This document shows, piece by piece, positions 60,854 through 64,000 of a stretch of DNA of 64,000 bases. Each line of letters starts with the position of its first letter. Position 1 is the stretch's first letter. The notes beneath the pieces are model-generated. The model was given only the letters and a program-made list of their open reading frames with translations, made no database searches and had not been told where the DNA came from. The position numbers and the translations under genes were made by a program. Where the stretch lies: contig JBIQLW010000014.1 of assembly GCA_044463945.1 (NCBI GenBank), positions 1-64,000 on the forward strand, given 5' to 3'. The DNA comes from 62-47 sp044463945. Lineage in GTDB: Bacteria; Pseudomonadota; Alphaproteobacteria; Rhizobiales; Xanthobacteraceae.

Positions 60854-62485
60854 ATGCCGGTCCGCGCCAGCTATGACGAGATCTTTGCATCGTTCCGCTG
60901 GAACATTCCGCCGCGCTACAACATCGCGGCCGACGTCTGCGACCGTCATGCGGCCGATCCCGACAAGATCGCGATGATCGGCGTCGGCGACAGCGGCGAC
61001 ACATGGCGCATGAGCTTTCGCGACGTGCAGCGCCAGGCCAACCGGCTTGCCAATCTGCTGACCGGCCTCGGGCTGACCAGAGGCGAGCGGGTCATGCTGC
61101 TGCTCGGCCAGGACCCCTGGGCGGCGATCGGTCATGTCGCCTGCTGGAAAGCCGGCCTGGTGTCGGTGCCGACCTCGACGCTGTTTGCGCCGGACGCCGT
61201 CGCCTATCGGCTCAACACGGCCGGCGTGCGCACGGTCATCACCGACCTTGCCAATCTGTCTACCGTCGATCAGGCGCGCAAGGCGGCGCCAGCGGTGGAG
61301 CACGTCTTTCTGATCGATGGAGCAGGGCCCGGAGCGCGCTCGCTGAGCGCGGCGCTCGAAACCGCGCGCGACAGTTTCGCCAACGTGGATACGGCGGCGG
61401 ACGATCCCGCCTTCCTCAACTTCACCTCCGGCACCACCGGCAATCCGAAAGGCGCGTTGCAGGCGCACCGCTCGATGCTCGGTCATCTTCCGGGTATCGC
61501 GCTCGGCTTCGATTCTTTCCCGCAGCCGGGCGACCTGATGTGGTCGCCGGCGGATTGGGCGTGGCTGGCGGGCCTGATGGATGTGCTGATGCCGGCCTGG
61601 TATCACGGCGTTCCCGTGCTGACCTTCCGCGCGCCGCGATTCGATCCGGAGCAGGCTTTCGCGATGATGGGGCGTCATCGCGTGCGCACCGCGCTGCTGA
61701 CGCCGACGATGCTGCGGCTGATGCGGCAGATCGACGATCCGGTGGGGCGTTACGACGTCCGCCTCCGCGTCATCATCTCGGGCGGTGAATCCGTCGGCAA
61801 GGATCTGCATGAATGGGGCATCGGCGCATTGAAGGCGCCGATCAACGAACTGTTCGGACAGACCGAATGCAATCTCGTGCTCGGCTCCAACGCCGCCATC
61901 ATGCCGGTGAAGTTCGGATCGATCGGCCGGGCAATCCCCGGCCATGTCGCGGCCATCGTTGACGATGCCGGCGCGCCGCTGCCGGCGGGAGATCTCGGCA
62001 ATATCGCGATCCGGAGCCCGGATCCGGTGATGATGCTCGAATACTGGAACAACCCGGAAGCGACGCGGACGAAATTCGCCAACGGGTGGCTGATCACGGG
62101 CGACCTCGGACGCTGCGACGAGGACGGCTACTTCTGGTTTCACGGCCGCGCCGACGACGTCATCACCAGCGCCGGCTATCGTATCGGCCCGTCGGAGATC
62201 GAGGACGCATTGGCGCGCCATCCGGCCGTCGTCATGTCGGCGGTCGTCGGCGTTCCAGACCCCGTCCGCACGGAAAGCATCAAGGCGTTCGTGGTGCTGC
62301 GGCCGGATCAGACGCCGGATGCGGCGCTGGCCGAGAGCATCCGCGATTTCGTTCGCGCGCATTTGGCCAAGCACGAGGTGCCGCGCGAGATCGAGTTCGT
62401 GACGGCGCTGCCGATGACCACGACGGGAAAGATCCTGCGCCGCACGCTGCGCGACGCGGAGCGTGCGAAAAACGCAGCGGAATAA
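60854..62485 (+). CDS. AMP-forming acyl-CoA ligase (MACS-like) following the kinase-dehydrogenase pair
   Basis: A 543-residue ligase of the medium-chain/acetyl-CoA-synthetase-like branch. P-loop FLNFTSGTTGNPKGALQAH, the MACS block WSPADWAWLAGLMD, A5 NELFGQTECN, A7 GWLITGDLGRCDEDGY and A8 GRADDVITSAGYRIGPSEIE are clear, with the catalytic Lys in TTTGKILRRTLR. It begins six bases after the dehydrogenase, so the three genes form one operon. Its job would be to load the hydroxy acid on CoA before phosphorylation. Convergent with the minus-strand crotonase gene at 62510. Confidence 0.93.
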   Translation: MPVRASYDEIFASFRWNIPPRYNIAADVCDRHAADPDKIAMIGVGDSGDTWRMSFRDVQRQANRLANLLTGLGLTRGERVMLLLGQDPWAAIGHVACWKAGLVSVPTSTLFAPDAVAYRLNTAGVRTVITDLANLSTVDQARKAAPAVEHVFLIDGAGPGARSLSAALETARDSFANVDTAADDPAFLNFTSGTTGNPKGALQAHRSMLGHLPGIALGFDSFPQPGDLMWSPADWAWLAGLMDVLMPAWYHGVPVLTFRAPRFDPEQAFAMMGRHRVRTALLTPTMLRLMRQIDDPVGRYDVRLRVIISGGESVGKDLHEWGIGALKAPINELFGQTECNLVLGSNAAIMPVKFGSIGRAIPGHVAAIVDDAGAPLPAGDLGNIAIRSPDPVMMLEYWNNPEATRTKFANGWLITGDLGRCDEDGYFWFHGRADDVITSAGYRIGPSEIEDALARHPAVVMSAVVGVPDPVRTESIKAFVVLRPDQTPDAALAESIRDFVRAHLAKHEVPREIEFVTALPMTTTGKILRRTLRDAERAKNAAE

Positions 62486-62509
62486 ACACTCGTCCTCCGG
62501 CCGCGGCGC

Positions 62510-63313
62510 TCAGCTTTGCTTGGTCGGCCGCTGTCCCCGGATTCGCTGATTGATGCGATCGACGTTCTCGGAAAAATCCGGGCCCGCAAGCAGGATCGCC
62601 TGGGTGTTGACGTAGAACTCCCATTCCGACGTCAGGTGGTTGTCCAGACTGCGACGCAGTCCCTGCTTGATGGCGGCCATCGCCGCGCCGGGCTTGCTCG
62701 CGAGGTCTTCGGCGAACTCCATCGCGGTCTGATGGAGGACTGCGGCGTCCACCGATCGCGTCGCCAGGCCGATCTCGACGGCGCGTGGCCCGTCGATCCG
62801 GGTCGCACGCATGACCATGTCGCTGGCACGCTCCAGCCCAATCAACCGCGGCAACAGAAAGAGTCCACCCAGCGGGGGCATGGCTCCCATCTCGATCCAG
62901 TTCTCGCAGAAGACGGCGCTGTTGCCGGCGATGCGGAAGTCGCAGGCGACCGCGAGTTCGCAACCCGCGCCGAAGGCCGCGCCGTTGACGGCCGCGACGA
63001 CCGGCTTCGCGCACAGCCGCAGGGCGCGCGTTGCCCCCTGAAAACTGTTGTAGACTTGATCCTTGATCTGCTGCTGCGGCATCCCGCGCAGGCGATCCAT
63101 GAAGGAGATGTCAGCGCCGGCCGAGAAAGCGGGGCCGGCCCCGGTCAGAAGCAGCGCCTTGACCGCGGCGTCATCGTCGAGTGTTTTCACGGCGTGCTGA
63201 AGCTGGTCCATCAGGTCCGGCGTCAGCGCATTGCGCGCCTGCGGCCGGTTGAGAGTCAGCACGCCGACGGCGCCGACGCGGGTCGCGAGAACCAGCGGAT
63301 CGTCCTGAACCAT
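62510..63313 (-). CDS. Enoyl-CoA hydratase/isomerase family protein
   Basis: A 267-residue crotonase. GPAFSAGADISFM is the oxyanion hole segment; Glu119 in GAGCELAVACD is the first catalytic Glu, but the second position holds Trp139 (FCENWIEMGAMPP), with a Glu two residues on. The protein may be a hydratase with shifted geometry or an isomerase. It starts 19 bases after the CoA ligase gene on the same strand, so the two form an operon reading left. No link to the TCTAAC regulon is visible. Confidence 0.88.
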   Translation of the reverse strand: MVQDDPLVLATRVGAVGVLTLNRPQARNALTPDLMDQLQHAVKTLDDDAAVKALLLTGAGPAFSAGADISFMDRLRGMPQQQIKDQVYNSFQGATRALRLCAKPVVAAVNGAAFGAGCELAVACDFRIAGNSAVFCENWIEMGAMPPLGGLFLLPRLIGLERASDMVMRATRIDGPRAVEIGLATRSVDAAVLHQTAMEFAEDLASKPGAAMAAIKQGLRRSLDNHLTSEWEFYVNTQAILLAGPDFSENVDRINQRIRGQRPTKQS

Positions 63314-63332
63314 GATCTTGCCCTTTGCGGTT

Positions 63333-64000
63333 TCAGTTCACGCGCCGGTCCCGGCCTGCCCAGAAGGGAGCACGCAGCGTAGCCTTGTTGATCTTGTTGA
63401 CGCTCGACAACGGCAGCGGCTCGGTCCGAACCTCGATGCTGCGCGGACACTTGTAGGCGGCGATGAGCCTGCGGCAATGCTGATCGAGCGCGGCGGCGTC
63501 GATCTCATCGCCGGCGCGCGGGACGACGATGGCATGGACGGCTTCGCCCCATCGGTCGTCCGGGATTCCGATGACGGCGCATTGGGCGACGGCGGGATGG
63601 CTGGCGATGGCATTCTCGACCTCCGTCGAATAGACGTTCTCGCCTCCGGACACGATCATGTCCTTGACGCGATCGACGACGTAGAGATAGCCGTCGGCAT
63701 CGAGATAGCCGCCGTCCCCGGTGTGCATCCAGCCGCCGCGCAGGGCCGTTGCGGTCAGTTCCGGCTGCCGCCAGTAGCCTTGCATGACCGTCGGTCCGCG
63801 CACGACGATCTCGCCGACGACGCCCGTGGCGACCGGCTCGTCGTTGTCATCGACGACACGGACCTCAACGCCGGGGACCGCCTTGCCGGCCGATCGGAGA
63901 CGCCTGGTGTCGCCCTCCAGCCGATGGTCTTCAGGCGACAGGCAGGTCGCCATCGGCGACAGTTCGGTCATGCCGTAGGACTGCGAGAAGGCCACGCCGG
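63333..64000 (-). CDS. AMP-forming acyl-CoA ligase, C-terminal part (5' end outside window)
   Basis: About 222 C-terminal residues are in view; the frame stays open to the window edge, and the Met codon at 63995 is internal (it follows the core near SQSYGMTE, the A5 motif). A7 GGWMHTGDGGYLDADGY, A8 DRVKDMIVSGGENVYSTEVE and the end SSVNKINKATLR with the catalytic Lys are complete. It is upstream of the crotonase gene at 62510 on the same strand. It is the seventh ligase in the window. Confidence 0.92.
   Translation of the reverse strand, partial: GVAFSQSYGMTELSPMATCLSPEDHRLEGDTRRLRSAGKAVPGVEVRVVDDNDEPVATGVVGEIVVRGPTVMQGYWRQPELTATALRGGWMHTGDGGYLDADGYLYVVDRVKDMIVSGGENVYSTEVENAIASHPAVAQCAVIGIPDDRWGEAVHAIVVPRAGDEIDAAALDQHCRRLIAAYKCPRSIEVRTEPLPLSSVNKINKATLRAPFWAGRDRRVN

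Noticed and set aside
59489..62374. A minus-strand open frame of over 950 codons opposite the dehydrogenase and ligase genes
   Set aside because: Antisense to genes with clear motifs and coupled starts; composition is that of a GC-driven shadow frame.
63333..63995. A complete small CoA-ligase-like gene starting at the Met codon at 63995
   Set aside because: The Met is inside the conserved A5 region and the frame remains open to the window edge, so it is the C-terminal part of a full-length ligase.

Overview
The window reads as a chromosomal segment of a high-GC alphaproteobacterium of the Bradyrhizobium/Rhodopseudomonas/Afipia group (Nitrobacteraceae). This rests on the housekeeping genes (fabI, aroC, pdxH, dxs, tlyA, a ClpS2-like adaptor), the intergenic hairpin repeats, and the many CoA-ester catabolic genes. 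It is an inference from protein character; no database search was possible. No rRNA, tRNA, CRISPR array, insertion sequence or prophage gene was found.

Region 1 (1-17.4 kb) is core housekeeping: the end of a CorA transporter, an SDR, pdxH, a small lipoprotein, a DnaJ-like co-chaperone, an alpha/beta hydrolase divergent from fabI, a histidine phosphatase, aroC, a class III adenylate cyclase, clpS, a DUF1194 von Willebrand protein, and a minus-strand series running HDAC-like deacetylase, xseB, a membrane hydrolase, dxs, tlyA and a RlmD/RumA-type RNA methyltransferase.

Region 2 (17.6-28 kb) starts the acyl-CoA catabolic part: a long DmdC-type acyl-CoA dehydrogenase, an ornithine cyclodeaminase-family protein, and a compact Liv-type ABC importer operon with a FadD15-type CoA ligase inserted between livG and livH, so uptake and CoA activation look coupled.

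Region 3 (28-45.2 kb) is the most interesting part. Five transcription starts carry the same palindrome, TCTAACAnnTGTTAGA or a close variant. They serve a dehydrogenase/biotin-carboxylase/hydrolase operon; a CoA ligase/thiolase-like/DUF35 operon; a divergent crotonase; a second CoA ligase with a divergent transglutaminase-like protein; another dehydrogenase; a dienoyl-CoA-reductase-like SDR; and another crotonase. A TetR-family gene lies just beyond the last site. This looks like one TetR-controlled regulon for an unknown carboxylic acid. The thiolase-like protein lacks the nucleophilic cysteine and is paired with DUF35, which fits a retro-aldol lyase better than a thiolase.

Region 4 (45.5-58.4 kb) holds two acyl-CoA dehydrogenases and a GST, an AraC regulator, a BKACE-type beta-keto acid cleavage enzyme, and a plus-strand operon of CoA ligase, second biotin-dependent carboxylase, crotonase and CoA ligase. 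Region 5 (58.6-62.5 kb) is a kinase/dehydrogenase/CoA-ligase trio in which the first two genes match the two halves of mammalian ACAD10/ACAD11 (4-hydroxyacyl-CoA catabolism). The window ends inside another minus-strand crotonase and CoA-ligase pair.

In all there are seven AMP-forming CoA ligases, six acyl-CoA dehydrogenases, four crotonases and two biotin carboxylases in about 46 kb. Intergenic spaces carry mosaic double-hairpin repeats of at least three families.
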